A stretch of DNA of 64,000 bases from an uncultured Campylobacterales bacterium (GCA_947503785.1 CANNFB010000001.1:366415-430414); one strand, 5' to 3'. Counted from the stretch's first letter, positions 22,712-33,030 are shown. Translations and numbers: made by a program. The notes: generated from the sequence alone by a model not told the origin.

Positions 22712-24012
22712 TGCTATTAAAATCAATTTTCACAAATAGTACAGGTATTTTAACATCTAGAATATTAGGATTTATTAGAGATTTATTAACAGCTTCAATT
22801 TTAGGTGCTAACATCTATTCTGACATTTTCTTTGTTGCTTTTAAACTACCAAATTTATTTAGAAGAATTTTTGCAGAAGGTGCATTTACTCAAGCTTTTA
22901 TTCCAGCTTATGCAAAATCAAATCATAAAATTAGGTTTTCTTCTGTAGTATTTTTACAGCTATTTGGATTTTTGATTATTCTTTCTCTTTTAGTAACCCT
23001 ATTCTCTTCACTTGTTGCAAAAGCTATAGCAATTGGTTTTGACCAGGAAACAATAGATTTAGCAGCGCCTTTATTTGCTATTAATTTTTATTATCTGCCG
23101 ATGATTTTTGTAGTTACATTTATGGCAGCCTTATTACAATACAAACATCACTTTGCTACAACTGCCTACTCAACTGCTCTTTTAAATCTTGCAATGATAT
23201 CAGCTCTTTTAATATCACAAGATATGGAAAAATATGAAATTACATTTTATTTATCGTATGGAGTATTAGCAGGTGGACTGTTACAAATTCTAGTTCATTT
23301 ATATGCAATTAAACGATTAAACTTATGTAAAATATTTCATTTTAAAAAGCATAAGAAAAAAGAAGAAAATAAATTTTATAAAAACTTTATGTCAGCAACT
23401 GTTGGTTCTTCTACAACTCACCTATCAGCATTTATAGATACATGGCTAGCCTCTTTTTTAATGACAGGTTCAATCTCTTATCTTTATTATGGAAATAGAG
23501 TTTTTCAACTTCCACTTGCACTATTTGCTATAGCAACTTCCATTGCACTTTTTCCAATGATTGCAAGAAGTATTAAAAATAAAGATGAAAATAAAGCTTT
23601 AGCTTTAATGAAAAAATCTTCACTAATTTTATTAGGTCTTCTTTCAATATCTACATTTATTGGTATCTTTTTTAATGAATTTATCATTAGTTTATTATTT
23701 GAACGTGGAGCATTTACAAGTACAGATACAACAAACACTGCTTTAATATTATCTATGTATTTAATTGGGCTTCTTCCTTTTGGTATAGGAAAAATATTCT
23801 CACTTTGGCTATACGCAAAAGAGCAACAGTTCTTAGCTGCAAAAATCTCTGTTTATAGTTTAGGATGGAATATAGTTTTTTCTTTAATTTTAATAAAACC
23901 TTATGGAGCAGCGGGACTTGCCTTTGCCAGTACTCTTAGTGGATTTATTCTATTTTTTCTTACAATTAAAGCTTTTGGATTCCAAAAGTTTATTCAAATG
24001 TTTAAAAAATAA
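22711..24012 (+). CDS. murJ: lipid II flippase MurJ
   Basis: A 433-residue MVF-family membrane protein with about 12-14 helices, which flips the peptidoglycan precursor lipid II outward. Typical motifs are the N-terminal TSRILGFIRDLLTASILGA segment, PNLFRRIFAEGAF and QAFIPAY, and a mid-protein DTWLASFL. Its ATG overlaps the previous stop (TAATG), so translation is coupled to the nuclease gene. Length is slightly short for MurJ (commonly 460-520) but normal for Campylobacterota. Confidence 0.93.
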   Translation: MLLKSIFTNSTGILTSRILGFIRDLLTASILGANIYSDIFFVAFKLPNLFRRIFAEGAFTQAFIPAYAKSNHKIRFSSVVFLQLFGFLIILSLLVTLFSSLVAKAIAIGFDQETIDLAAPLFAINFYYLPMIFVVTFMAALLQYKHHFATTAYSTALLNLAMISALLISQDMEKYEITFYLSYGVLAGGLLQILVHLYAIKRLNLCKIFHFKKHKKKEENKFYKNFMSATVGSSTTHLSAFIDTWLASFLMTGSISYLYYGNRVFQLPLALFAIATSIALFPMIARSIKNKDENKALALMKKSSLILLGLLSISTFIGIFFNEFIISLLFERGAFTSTDTTNTALILSMYLIGLLPFGIGKIFSLWLYAKEQQFLAAKISVYSLGWNIVFSLILIKPYGAAGLAFASTLSGFILFFLTIKAFGFQKFIQMFKK

Positions 24013-24101
24013 AAGTATATTAAACATAAAATTTTTAGATTTTAGTAATTAATTACAATTTAGCTATAATAGCTTTTTTAATAAATATTACTAGGATTTA
24101 A

Positions 24102-25811
24102 ATGAAAGAATTTTTCAAACAATACTCCCCTTTTTATAAAAACTATAAACTTCAATTTGTATATGCCTTTATTGGAATTATTTTAGTATCAGGAGCAACT
24201 GCTGGTACGGCTTATGCTATTCAACCTTTATTAGATGATATTTTTATTAATAAAGATGAAGAAATGTTATATATGATGCCTATTTTTGTTATTATTTTAT
24301 ATACAGCAAAAGGTTTTGGACGATATATACAAGCTTATTATATATCTTTTATAGGTCAAGATATTACTAGAATTGTAAGGGATAGACTATTTTCTCATGT
24401 TCTAACTTTAGATATGGATTTCTTTCAAAAAAAACACGGTGGAGAACTTGTAAGTAGAATTATAAATGATATAAATAGAATTCAACAAGCCGTTTCAAAC
24501 TATGTTGCAGAATTTATAAGAGAAGTTTTAACTATTGTGGCTTTAATTGGTTTAGTAATTTACCACTCACCAGAACTTGCATTTTATGGTTTAATCGTAC
24601 TGCCACTTGCTATTTGGCCTTTATCTAAACTTGCAAAAAGAATGAAAAAGCTATCTTTTAAATCACAAGAATCAAATGCTGATATTACATCATCTTTAAG
24701 TGAATCTTTTAATAATATTGAGATAATCAAAGCAAACTCGACAGAAGAAATAGAAGCTAAAAAGTTCTCAATTCATAATCTTAATTTTTTTAAATACAAT
24801 ATGAAAGCAGTAAAAACAAATGAATTAACATCCCCTTTAATGGAGATAATTGGTTCTCTTGCTTTTGCCGCTGTTATTTTAGTTGGTGGTTCAAAAGTTA
24901 TCTCAGGAGAACTTACAACAGGAACATTTACTTCCTTTGTAGCCGCTCTATTCATGTTATATACACCTATTAAAAGATTATCATCACTATATAATAAAAT
25001 GCAAGATGCACTTGCTGCAAATGATAGAATAAATGAAATGCTTGATTCAAAAGCTACTATTCTTGCAGGAACTAACTCTTTTCCAAATAATATAGAAAAA
25101 ATATCTTTTAATAATGTTTCATTAAATTATGGAGAGTTCCAAGCTTTAAAAAATATTAGTTTTGATGCTAAAAGAGGTGATAAAATTGCACTTGTTGGTG
25201 ATAGTGGTGGAGGAAAATCTTCGTTAATAAATACTATAATTAGGTTTTATGATATTTCAGAAGGTGAAATAAAAATAAATAACAGCTTATTAAATGAAGT
25301 TTCATTAAAATCTTTAAGAGAAAACATTTCGATAGTAACACAAAGAGTTTACATCTTTAATGACACTATAAGCGCAAATGTAGCTTATGGTTATGACATA
25401 GATGAGACAAGAGTTATGGAAGTATTAAAACAAGCTCATGCCTACGATTTTATTTCAAAAATGGAAGATGGAATAAATACAAAACTTGATGAGTTTGGAA
25501 CAAACTTATCAGGTGGTCAAAGACAAAGAATTGCAATTGCCAGAGCTTTATACAAAAACCCTAAGATACTTATTTTAGATGAAGCAACTTCTGCTCTTGA
25601 TAATGAAAGTGAATCAATTATCTCTCAAGTAATCGATGATGTAAGTAAAGATAAAATCACTTTTATAATTGCACATAGATTAAGTACTATAAAAAATGCT
25701 AGTAAAATTGCTGTATTTAAAGATGGTGAAATCATTGATATGAATACAGAAGAAAATCTTTTAAAAACTTGTAAAGAGTATCAAAGACTATATAATTTAG
25801 CTAATATTTAA
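24102..25811 (+). CDS. MsbA-like ABC exporter (fused membrane and ATPase domains)
   Basis: A 569-residue half-transporter: six helices in residues 1-310, then an ATPase with Walker A GDSGGGKSS (about 367-375), signature LSGGQRQR (about 470-477) and Walker B ILILDEATSALD. It is of the lipid A/multidrug exporter group. Next to murJ, export of an envelope lipid is plausible, but the substrate cannot be told from sequence. AGGATTTAA precedes the ATG. Confidence 0.88.
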   Translation: MKEFFKQYSPFYKNYKLQFVYAFIGIILVSGATAGTAYAIQPLLDDIFINKDEEMLYMMPIFVIILYTAKGFGRYIQAYYISFIGQDITRIVRDRLFSHVLTLDMDFFQKKHGGELVSRIINDINRIQQAVSNYVAEFIREVLTIVALIGLVIYHSPELAFYGLIVLPLAIWPLSKLAKRMKKLSFKSQESNADITSSLSESFNNIEIIKANSTEEIEAKKFSIHNLNFFKYNMKAVKTNELTSPLMEIIGSLAFAAVILVGGSKVISGELTTGTFTSFVAALFMLYTPIKRLSSLYNKMQDALAANDRINEMLDSKATILAGTNSFPNNIEKISFNNVSLNYGEFQALKNISFDAKRGDKIALVGDSGGGKSSLINTIIRFYDISEGEIKINNSLLNEVSLKSLRENISIVTQRVYIFNDTISANVAYGYDIDETRVMEVLKQAHAYDFISKMEDGINTKLDEFGTNLSGGQRQRIAIARALYKNPKILILDEATSALDNESESIISQVIDDVSKDKITFIIAHRLSTIKNASKIAVFKDGEIIDMNTEENLLKTCKEYQRLYNLANI

Positions 25812-25816
25812 TCTAA

Positions 25817-25845
25817 TTTAAAGAGCATTTTTTTGGCTCTTTAAA
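25817..25845 (+). terminator. hairpin after the ABC exporter
   Basis: TTTAAAGAGC and GCTCTTTAAA form a 10-bp stem with a T-rich loop, 5 bp past the stop. The T tract is in the loop rather than after the stem, so efficiency is uncertain. Confidence 0.5.
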
Positions 25846-25928
25846 ACTTTACAACTACTATTTATTTCATTAAAACTTATATTTAACGATTTTTGGATAA
25901 AATATCTAAATTTAAAAAAAGGCCATTC

Positions 25929-26987
25929 TTGTTTTGCTATAACACACTTAAAAAAGTCCTATTCAAATTTGAACCAGAAACAGCACATAATATTGCTGAA
26001 TGTAGTTTAAAAATTGTAGGAAAATGTAAAATTTTAAAAAATATGATGGAAAAGAAGAACTTTAAACATAATTCTAAGCTTTCTCAAGAATTATTTGGAG
26101 TTACTTTTACAAATCCTGTAGGACTTGCTGCTGGTTTTGATAAAAATGCAACAATGGTAAAAGCTATGCCTTCACTTGGGTTTGGTTTTACTGAAATTGG
26201 AACAATGACGCCAAAACCTCAAGATGGGAATGCTAAACCTCGTATGTTTAGATATCCTGAAGAAAAAAGTGTTCAAAATGCAATGGGATTCAATAATGAA
26301 GGAGCCCATAAGGTTCTTAAGAACTTAAAAGAAGTTTATCCTGCAGCTATTCCAGTTGGAGTTAATATTGGTAAAAATAAAAATACTCCTGAAGAGTTTG
26401 CATTAAGTGATTATAAAATGTTAATTAAAAAATTTGAAGCAACTAGTGACTATTTAGTAATTAATATTTCAAGTCCAAATACTCCAAATTTAAGAGATTT
26501 ACAAAATGAAAAATTCATTAATGAATTATTTACAATGGCAAAAGAATTAACACAAAAGCCTATTTTATTGAAAATTGCTCCAGATATGGAACCAAAAGTT
26601 GCTATTGATTTATGTAATAGTGCTGTAAATGCAGGAGCAGCTGGAATAATAGCTACTAATACTACTATTGATTATTCATTAGTTCCTAACTGCCAGGACT
26701 TTGGGGGATTAAGTGGTGCATGTTTAACAGATAAATCTTATTCAATTTTTAAAGAAATTGCAAAAGAATTATATGGAAAAACAATATTAATTTCTGCTGG
26801 TGGAATATCAACAGGAGAACAAGCATATGCACGAATAAAAGCTGGTGCTTCTTTAGTACAATCGTATTCAGGTCTAATTTTTGAAGGACCTTCAATGGTT
26901 AGAAAAATAAATGAAGAGATGTTAGAACTAATGGCAAAAGATGGGTATGAAAATATCACTGATGCTATCGGATCTGATTTAAAATAA
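25929..26987 (+). CDS. pyrD: dihydroorotate dehydrogenase (quinone), class 2
   Basis: A 352-residue peripheral membrane flavoenzyme of pyrimidine synthesis that oxidizes dihydroorotate with quinone. I place the start at the TTG at 25929, because AAGG lies just upstream and the protein then begins MFCYNTLKKVLFKFEPETAH, the usual class 2 N terminus; an upstream TTG at 25893 has no ribosome site. FMN and substrate motifs include VGLAAGFDKNA, NAMGFNNEG, INISSPNTPNLR and AGGIST. Confidence 0.93.
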   Translation: MFCYNTLKKVLFKFEPETAHNIAECSLKIVGKCKILKNMMEKKNFKHNSKLSQELFGVTFTNPVGLAAGFDKNATMVKAMPSLGFGFTEIGTMTPKPQDGNAKPRMFRYPEEKSVQNAMGFNNEGAHKVLKNLKEVYPAAIPVGVNIGKNKNTPEEFALSDYKMLIKKFEATSDYLVINISSPNTPNLRDLQNEKFINELFTMAKELTQKPILLKIAPDMEPKVAIDLCNSAVNAGAAGIIATNTTIDYSLVPNCQDFGGLSGACLTDKSYSIFKEIAKELYGKTILISAGGISTGEQAYARIKAGASLVQSYSGLIFEGPSMVRKINEEMLELMAKDGYENITDAIGSDLK

Positions 26988-26998
26988 GTAGAGATAAA

Positions 26999-28342
26999 AT
27001 GAATTTAACGAAATCAACAAAAATTAAAAAAACTTTTTTATTGTTTATTGTTTCATTATTCATTCTTACAGGAGAATTAATGGCAAATAGCTTACCAAAA
27101 TATTATACAAAGACATTAGAAAATGGATTACAAATAGTTGCAATTCCAATGAAAAATGGCTCAAAGGTAGTTTCAACTGATATATTTTATAAAGTTGGAA
27201 GCAGAGATGAGAAGATGGGAAAAAGTGGGATAGCACATATGCTTGAACATTTAAATTTTAAATCAACAAAAAATCTTAAAGCTGGTGAATTTGATGAAAT
27301 TGTTAAAGGATTTGGAGGGGTAAACAATGCTTCTACTTCTTTTGATTTTACACATTATTATATCAAGTCAGCTTCAAAAAATATGGATAAGTCATTAGAT
27401 TTATTTGCTGATTTAATGCAAAATCTAACACTAAAAGATGAAGAATTTCAACCTGAACGTGATGTTGTAGCAGAAGAAAGACGTTGGAGAACTGATAATA
27501 GTCCTATGGGTTATTTACAGTTTAGACTATTTAACAATGCCTATATTTATCATCCATACCATTGGACTCCAATTGGATTTATGAGTGATATTAAAAATTG
27601 GTCTATTGATGATATTCGTGATTTTCATAGTACTTATTATCAACCAAAAAATGCAATTATAGTAGTTGCTGGAGATATTGATAAAAAAGAAGTATTTGCA
27701 TCTTCAGAGAAATATTTTAAAAATATTAAAAATAAAAAAGAAATAGTTTCTAAAATACATACAGTAGAACCAAAACAAGATGGGGCTAAAAAAGTTACAA
27801 TATTAAAAGATTCAGCAGTTGAAATGCTTGCAATCACATATCATATTCCAAACTTTGAGCATAAAGATCAAGTTGCTCTTTCTGCTTTAAGTGAATTTTT
27901 TAGTTCAGGAAAGAGTTCAATTTTACATAAAAGATTAGTTGATGAAAAAAGATTAGTTAACTCTGTATATGCTTATAACCTAGAACTTAAAGATCCTGGA
28001 TTATTTATGTTTATGGCAGTTGCAAATGAAGGTGTTAAAGCTAAAGACATTGAAAAAGAAATTTTATCAATTATTGAGGAAGTTAAAAAAGGTAATATTA
28101 GTAAAAAAGATCTTGATAAAATCAAGATTAACACTAAGGCTGATTTTATATTCTCTCTAGAAAGCTCTTCATCAGTAGCATCTTTATACGGAACATATTT
28201 TGTAAGAGATAATATTAAGCCATTATTTGATTATGAGAAAAAAGTTGATGCTTTAAATAAGAAAGATTTAATTAAAGCAGCAAATAAATACTTCACTAAA
28301 AATAATTCGACTACTGTTATATTAAAGCAGGAAAAGAAATAG
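26999..28342 (+). CDS. exported M16-family zinc peptidase
   Basis: A 447-residue insulinase-family protease with a signal peptide (residues about 1-29). The inverted zinc motif HMLEH (about 79-83) and a distal glutamate in VVAEERRW complete the metal site, so it is a catalytically competent subunit. Single M16A-type proteins of this length degrade peptides in the periplasm. It follows pyrD by 11 bp and overlaps the globin start by one base. Confidence 0.88.
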   Translation: MNLTKSTKIKKTFLLFIVSLFILTGELMANSLPKYYTKTLENGLQIVAIPMKNGSKVVSTDIFYKVGSRDEKMGKSGIAHMLEHLNFKSTKNLKAGEFDEIVKGFGGVNNASTSFDFTHYYIKSASKNMDKSLDLFADLMQNLTLKDEEFQPERDVVAEERRWRTDNSPMGYLQFRLFNNAYIYHPYHWTPIGFMSDIKNWSIDDIRDFHSTYYQPKNAIIVVAGDIDKKEVFASSEKYFKNIKNKKEIVSKIHTVEPKQDGAKKVTILKDSAVEMLAITYHIPNFEHKDQVALSALSEFFSSGKSSILHKRLVDEKRLVNSVYAYNLELKDPGLFMFMAVANEGVKAKDIEKEILSIIEEVKKGNISKKDLDKIKINTKADFIFSLESSSSVASLYGTYFVRDNIKPLFDYEKKVDALNKKDLIKAANKYFTKNNSTTVILKQEKK

Positions 28343-28809
28343 TGAATTATCATGTAAGTAAAACTAATTTTGGGGAAACACCAAGTTTTGATTATCCAAA
28401 ACCTCAATTTCTTGAAGAATTAGGAGAAGAAGGTTTAGTTAAATTGTTTAGTGATTTTTATGATTTAATTATAGATAGTGATATTGGAAACTTTTTTCCA
28501 CAAGAAGAAGATGAGTTAGAGAAGATAAAAGCACATAATGTAAAGTTTTTCATTGAAGCTGCTGGAGGACCTAAGCATTATACAAATGCAGTAGGTCATT
28601 TTGATATGTTAAAAACTCATGAGCAATTCTCAATTACTGAAAAAGCAAGAAGAGAATGGTTGGGTACTATGGAAGAAGTTTTAAGAAATGTTGATATTTC
28701 TGATGTCGCAAAACAAAGTTTTTGGGACTTCTTAGAAGTATTCTCTAAACATACAGTAAATGTAGATGAAAAACAAGAATTAGAAGATTTAGTAGTAAAA
28801 AAAGGATGA
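28342..28809 (+). CDS. truncated haemoglobin (group II-like)
   Basis: A 155-residue globin starting at GTG overlapping the previous stop. The truncated-globin core shows [14 protein letters not shown] (helices B-C), [24 protein letters not shown] with the proximal histidine, and the group II-type WLGTM tryptophan at G8. It has an N-terminal extension of about 25 residues. Such globins bind oxygen or NO. It lies in the pyrD-M16-globin-dapA run, whose members have no obvious common role. Confidence 0.8.
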   Translation: MNYHVSKTNFGETPSFDYPKPQFLEELGEEGLVKLFSDFYDLIIDSDIGNFFPQEEDELEKIKAHNVKFFIEAAGGPKHYTNAVGHFDMLKTHEQFSITEKARREWLGTMEEVLRNVDISDVAKQSFWDFLEVFSKHTVNVDEKQELEDLVVKKG

Positions 28810-28811
28810 AT

Positions 28812-29699
28812 ATGGAAATTATTACCGGTGCAATGACTGCACTAATTACCCCATTTAAAAATGGAAAAGTTGATTTAGAAAAATATGAGTCTTTAATAAA
28901 AAGACAAATAGCTCAAGGTATTGATGCCGTTGTTCCAGTTGGAACTACAGGTGAGAGTGCTACACTATCACATGCTGAACATAAAGCTTGTATTGAAGTT
29001 GCCGTTGCTGCTTGTAAAGGTACGGGTGTTAAAGTAATAGCTGGAGCTGGTTCAAATGCAACACATGAAGCAGTAGAAATTGCAAAACATGCACAAGCTG
29101 TTGGAGCAGATGGACTTTTATCTGTAACGCCTTATTATAATAAGCCAACTCAAGAAGGTCTATATCAACACTATAAAGCAATTGCAACTTCAGTTGAAAT
29201 TCCTTTTATGTTATATAATGTACCAGGAAGAACTGGTGTTGATTTAACAGCTGATACTACTATTAGACTTTTTGATGATATTCCAAATATTTATGCTACT
29301 AAAGAAGCTACTGGCTCTTTAGATAGAACAATTGAATTATTATCTCAAAGAAGTGATTTAGTTATCGTTTCAGGTGATGATGCTATTGATTTTCCAATGT
29401 TAGTAAATGGTTGTAAAGGAATTATTTCAGTAACTGCCAACTTACTTCCAAATTTAAAATCTAGACTTGTTCATGCAATTCAAGAAGGTAAATTAGACGA
29501 AGCTAGAAAAATAAATGAAGATTTATATGCTTTAAATTGTGTACTATTTTGTGAAAGTAATCCAATACCAATTAAAGCAGCAATGTATTTAGCTGGACTA
29601 TTGGATACATTAGAATATAGACTTCCTTTAACTGCTCCAAGTGCAGATACTATGAAAAAACTTGAAAATATATTAAAACAATACGAGGTAATAAAATAA
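28812..29699 (+). CDS. dapA: 4-hydroxy-tetrahydrodipicolinate synthase
   Basis: A 295-residue aldolase-family enzyme of lysine and diaminopimelate synthesis that condenses pyruvate with aspartate semialdehyde. The start at 28812 is preferred over the ATG at 28806 because AAAGGATGAAT gives proper spacing only for the former. The Schiff-base lysine is in YATKEATGS, with [11 protein letters not shown] and the tyrosine of [10 protein letters not shown] also present. It is followed by the FabL-like gene with overlapping TAATG. Confidence 0.95.
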   Translation: MEIITGAMTALITPFKNGKVDLEKYESLIKRQIAQGIDAVVPVGTTGESATLSHAEHKACIEVAVAACKGTGVKVIAGAGSNATHEAVEIAKHAQAVGADGLLSVTPYYNKPTQEGLYQHYKAIATSVEIPFMLYNVPGRTGVDLTADTTIRLFDDIPNIYATKEATGSLDRTIELLSQRSDLVIVSGDDAIDFPMLVNGCKGIISVTANLLPNLKSRLVHAIQEGKLDEARKINEDLYALNCVLFCESNPIPIKAAMYLAGLLDTLEYRLPLTAPSADTMKKLENILKQYEVIK

Positions 29700-30478
29700 T
29701 GAGCGACTTTATGAAAAATAAAACTTTAGTAATTTCTGGGGGTACAAAAGGTATCGGTAAAGAATGTGTTTACAAATTTGCAGAAAATGGTGTAAATGTG
29801 GCATTTACTTATAATTCAAATCAGCAATTTGCAGAAGATATTTGTAAAGATGTTGAAGAAAAATTTGGTGTAAAATGTAAAGCATATCCATTTAATATTT
29901 TAGAGCCAGAAATGTATAAAGAATTATTTCTAGAAATTGACAAAGATTTTGATAGAGTTGATTTCTTTATCTCTAATGCAATGATTTATGGTCGTGCTGT
30001 TGTTGGTGGATATGGTAAATTTATGAAATTAAAGCCAAGAGGTTTAAATAACATTTATACTGCAACTGTTAATGCTTTTGTATGTGGTTCGCAACAAGCT
30101 GCAAAAAGAATGCAAAAAGTGGGAGGTGGAGCTATTGTTTCTTTATCATCAACTGGTAACTTAGTATATATTCCTAACTATTCTGGTCATGGTACAAATA
30201 AAGCAGCAGTTGAAGCAATGGTAAGATATGCAGCAACTGAATTAGGTGAGTTTAATATTAGAGTAAATGCAGTATCTGGTGGTCCAATTGATACTGATGC
30301 ACTTAAAGCATTTACAAACTATGAAGAAGTTAAACAAAAAACTATTGATTTATCAGCTTTAAATAGAATTGGTCAACCAAAAGATTTAGCACAATCTTGT
30401 TATTTCTTATGTACTGATGACGCTTCTTGGATAACTTCTCAAACTTTAGTTGTTGATGGTGGAACAACTTTCAGATAA
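29699..30478 (+). CDS. short-chain reductase with Y-x6-K, enoyl-ACP reductase (FabL)-like
   Basis: A 259-residue SDR with the NAD(P) motif SGGTKGIGKE at the N terminus. The active-site spacing is NYSGHGTNK, i.e. tyrosine, six residues, lysine, instead of the Y-x3-K of ordinary SDRs. That spacing marks enoyl-ACP reductases of the FabI/FabL group, so a role in the last step of fatty acid elongation is likely. The C terminus VVDGGTTFR is standard SDR. It lies between dapA and pgsA with one-base overlaps on each side, the order also known in Campylobacter. Confidence 0.78.
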   Translation: MSDFMKNKTLVISGGTKGIGKECVYKFAENGVNVAFTYNSNQQFAEDICKDVEEKFGVKCKAYPFNILEPEMYKELFLEIDKDFDRVDFFISNAMIYGRAVVGGYGKFMKLKPRGLNNIYTATVNAFVCGSQQAAKRMQKVGGGAIVSLSSTGNLVYIPNYSGHGTNKAAVEAMVRYAATELGEFNIRVNAVSGGPIDTDALKAFTNYEEVKQKTIDLSALNRIGQPKDLAQSCYFLCTDDASWITSQTLVVDGGTTFR

Positions 30479-31023
30479 TGAAAGAAAAAGTACTTAACCT
30501 TCCAAACGCTTTAGCACTATTTAGAATAGCATTAGCTCCGCTAATGCTATGGTTCTTTATAGATAGAGATAATACTATCTTTGCTTCATGGCATCCTTCA
30601 TGGTTTGATTATTTTGCTGGCCTTATTTTTGTAATTGCATCTGTAACAGATTTTTTTGATGGTTTTATTGCTAGACAATGGAATCAAATGACAAAAATTG
30701 GTGGAATACTTGATCCCCTTGCAGATAAGATGCTTGTACTTGCAGGATTTATTGGACTTATGGTAATTGATAGAGCCTCAGCTTGGGCTGTATTTATAAT
30801 TCTTTCACGAGAGTTTTTTATTACAGGTTTAAGAGTAGTTGCTGCTGATGAGGGCAAAAATGTAGCTTCGACAATGGCTGGAAAAGTAAAAACTGTAGTT
30901 CAAATGATTGCTATTGGTTTTTTAATTATGAATTGGCCATTTGCAACGCAACTTCTGTGGTTAGCCGTTGTTTTAACAGTATATTCAGGATATGAATATA
31001 TTAGAGATTATTTTAAAATATAG
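30478..31023 (+). CDS. pgsA: CDP-diacylglycerol-glycerol-3-phosphate phosphatidyltransferase
   Basis: A 181-residue membrane enzyme that makes phosphatidylglycerol phosphate. The CDP-alcohol transferase motif is fully canonical: DFFDGFIAR then GGILDPLADK. This contrasts with the arginine-less motif of the transferase at 2154-2807, which is therefore a different enzyme. The ATG overlaps the previous stop. Confidence 0.93.
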   Translation: MKEKVLNLPNALALFRIALAPLMLWFFIDRDNTIFASWHPSWFDYFAGLIFVIASVTDFFDGFIARQWNQMTKIGGILDPLADKMLVLAGFIGLMVIDRASAWAVFIILSREFFITGLRVVAADEGKNVASTMAGKVKTVVQMIAIGFLIMNWPFATQLLWLAVVLTVYSGYEYIRDYFKI

Positions 31024-31032
31024 AGGTTTTTC

Positions 31033-32088
31033 TTGGGTACTATAACATTTCTACTTGTTCTTTCTTTTTTAGTATTTTTTCATGAGTTAGGACATTTTGT
31101 TGCTGCTCGTTATTTTGGTGTAAAGGTTCATGTTTTCTCAATTGGTTTTGGAAAACAAATCTTTGCAAAAGAATGGAAAGGTACAACTTGGCAACTTTCA
31201 TTAATTCCACTTGGTGGATATGTAAAAATGAAAGGTCAAGATGACTCAAACCCTGCTTTAATTGAAGTTGGTGATGATTCATATAATACAAAAAAACCTT
31301 GGCAAAGAATTGTAATACTTTTTGCAGGTCCTTTTGCAAACTTCTTACTTGCTGCCATTCTTTATTTTTCAATTGCAATTATGGGTGCTAGTACATTTGC
31401 AGCTCAAATTGGAACAGTACAAAAAAACTCACCTGCCTTTCATGCAGGAATTTTAAAAGATGATTTAATTGTAAGAATAAATGAACAAGAGATTAAATCT
31501 TGGGAAGATATTGGAAAGATTATTGTGAACTCGCAAGGAGCTTTAAAGTTCTATATTAAAAGAGATAATCAACTTATCGCAAAAACAATAAATCCTCATA
31601 TTTCAGATTCACAAAATATGTTTAAAGAAAAGATTAAAAAAAGAATGATTGGTATTTCACCATCAGGAAAAGTCGTTCAATTAGATTTATCTCTTAGTGA
31701 ATCTCTAGTATATGCTTATGAAAAAACTATTTTTTCTTCAACAATGATTTTTCAGGGTGTTCAAAAACTGATTCAAGGAATAATTCCAAGTAGTGAAATT
31801 GGTGGAGTAATTACAATTGGAAAAGTTATATCAGATGCAAGCCAATCAAGTATTATTGCACTATTTACAATAACGGCTTTAATTTCTGTTAACTTAGGAG
31901 TATTGAACCTTCTTCCAATTCCAGCGCTTGATGGTGGTCATATCATGTTTAATATATATGAAATGATTACAAAAAGAAAACCTAGTGATAAAGTATTTAT
32001 GGTACTTACAATCACAGGATGGGTAATACTAGGTTCATTAATGTTACTTGGAATTTACAACGATATAAATAGAATTTTTCTAAAATAA
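31033..32088 (+). CDS. rseP: site-2 intramembrane metalloprotease RseP
   Basis: A 351-residue inner-membrane zinc protease starting at TTG, with AGAGG upstream. HELGH (about 17-21) and the C-terminal NLLPIPALDGGH supply the zinc ligands; a single PDZ domain lies around residues 115-200. The family cleaves anti-sigma factors and signal peptides within the membrane. It follows pgsA by 9 bp. Confidence 0.94.
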   Translation: MGTITFLLVLSFLVFFHELGHFVAARYFGVKVHVFSIGFGKQIFAKEWKGTTWQLSLIPLGGYVKMKGQDDSNPALIEVGDDSYNTKKPWQRIVILFAGPFANFLLAAILYFSIAIMGASTFAAQIGTVQKNSPAFHAGILKDDLIVRINEQEIKSWEDIGKIIVNSQGALKFYIKRDNQLIAKTINPHISDSQNMFKEKIKKRMIGISPSGKVVQLDLSLSESLVYAYEKTIFSSTMIFQGVQKLIQGIIPSSEIGGVITIGKVISDASQSSIIALFTITALISVNLGVLNLLPIPALDGGHIMFNIYEMITKRKPSDKVFMVLTITGWVILGSLMLLGIYNDINRIFLK

Positions 32089-32108
32089 TACATATATAAA
32101 GAGATAAA

Positions 32109-32789
32109 ATGAATAAAATAACTGCAACAAGAAATTTAAATGATGTAATAACTAGAGTTGAAGGTGCAAGGCTTAAAATATCTGAGCATCATATTGTAAA
32201 AATTATTGGTATTAGCAAATATTCAACTTCTAAAGAAGTAGAAGAACTATACAATGTAGGGCAAAGAGCTTTTGGAGAAAACAAGGTACAAGATTTAAAA
32301 ACAAAAGCAGAAGAACTAGAAGAACTACCTTTAGAATGGCATTTTGTAGGAACTTTACAAAAAAATAAAATCAATAATTTAATTGATTTAAGTCCAACAC
32401 TAGTTCACTCAATTGACTCTTTAGAATTAGCTCAAGAGTTAAATAAAAAGCTTGAAGCTAAAAATAAAAAGCTTAGTATTTTACTTCAAATAAATTCAGC
32501 TTATGAAGAAACAAAATCAGGGGTAATGCCAGAAGTTGCAGTTGAAATATATAAACAAATACTTGATACTTGTCCAAACTTAAGACTAAAAGGTGTTATG
32601 AGTATTGGAGCACATGTTAATGATGAAAAAATTATAAAAGATTCATTTAAAACAACTAAAAAAATTTATGATAAACTAGTACCTTTTGGAGCAAAATATT
32701 GTTCTATGGGAATGAGTTCTGATTATGAATTAGCAATTGCCTGTGGTTCAAATATGATTAGAATTGGTTCTACTTTATTTAAAGACTAA
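32109..32789 (+). CDS. yggS: YggS-family pyridoxal phosphate homeostasis protein
   Basis: A 226-residue PLP-binding TIM-barrel protein (PROSC/YggS). The PLP lysine lies in IIGISKYST, with FGENKVQDL, EWHFVGTLQKNK and the phosphate-binding MGMSSDYELAIACGSNMIRIGS at the C terminus. It buffers free PLP and affects amino acid metabolism; no enzymatic reaction is established. It is last in the rightward operon from pyrD. Confidence 0.93.
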   Translation: MNKITATRNLNDVITRVEGARLKISEHHIVKIIGISKYSTSKEVEELYNVGQRAFGENKVQDLKTKAEELEELPLEWHFVGTLQKNKINNLIDLSPTLVHSIDSLELAQELNKKLEAKNKKLSILLQINSAYEETKSGVMPEVAVEIYKQILDTCPNLRLKGVMSIGAHVNDEKIIKDSFKTTKKIYDKLVPFGAKYCSMGMSSDYELAIACGSNMIRIGSTLFKD

Positions 32790-32798
32790 GAATTAAAT

Positions 32799-32831
32799 CT
32801 AAAGAGAAAAGCTTATTTAGCTTCTTCTCTT
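32799..32831. terminator. hairpin between yggS and the tautomerase gene
   Basis: AAGAGAAAAGCT and AGCTTCTTCTCTT pair with one mismatch around TATTT. It overlaps the end of the convergent tautomerase gene and could act for both. Confidence 0.5.
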
Positions 32832-33025
32832 ATTTGACTTATTGTTTTCCCACCTATTGCATAATTATCCATATTTACTTCTTCTATTATAACAACAGCA
32901 GATTTAGCACCACGTCCATCAAAAATACTTGCAAATAATTCAGTTATTCCTTTACTTAATGCTTCTTTTTGCTCTTTTGTTGCACCTCCATCTTCATGTG
33001 TCATTTTTACATTTATTAGTGGCAT
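32813..33025 (-). CDS. 4-oxalocrotonate tautomerase-like protein
   Basis: A 70-residue tautomerase-superfamily protein. After removal of Met the catalytic Pro1 is exposed (MPLINVKM), and an arginine near residue 38 (DGRGAKS) could be the second active-site residue. It is last in a three-gene operon behind an MFS exporter and an antibiotic-biosynthesis-monooxygenase-like protein, suggesting handling of an aromatic or quinone-like compound. Confidence 0.85.
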   Translation of the reverse strand: MPLINVKMTHEDGGATKEQKEALSKGITELFASIFDGRGAKSAVVIIEEVNMDNYAIGGKTISQIREEAK

Positions 33026-33030
33026 ATTAC

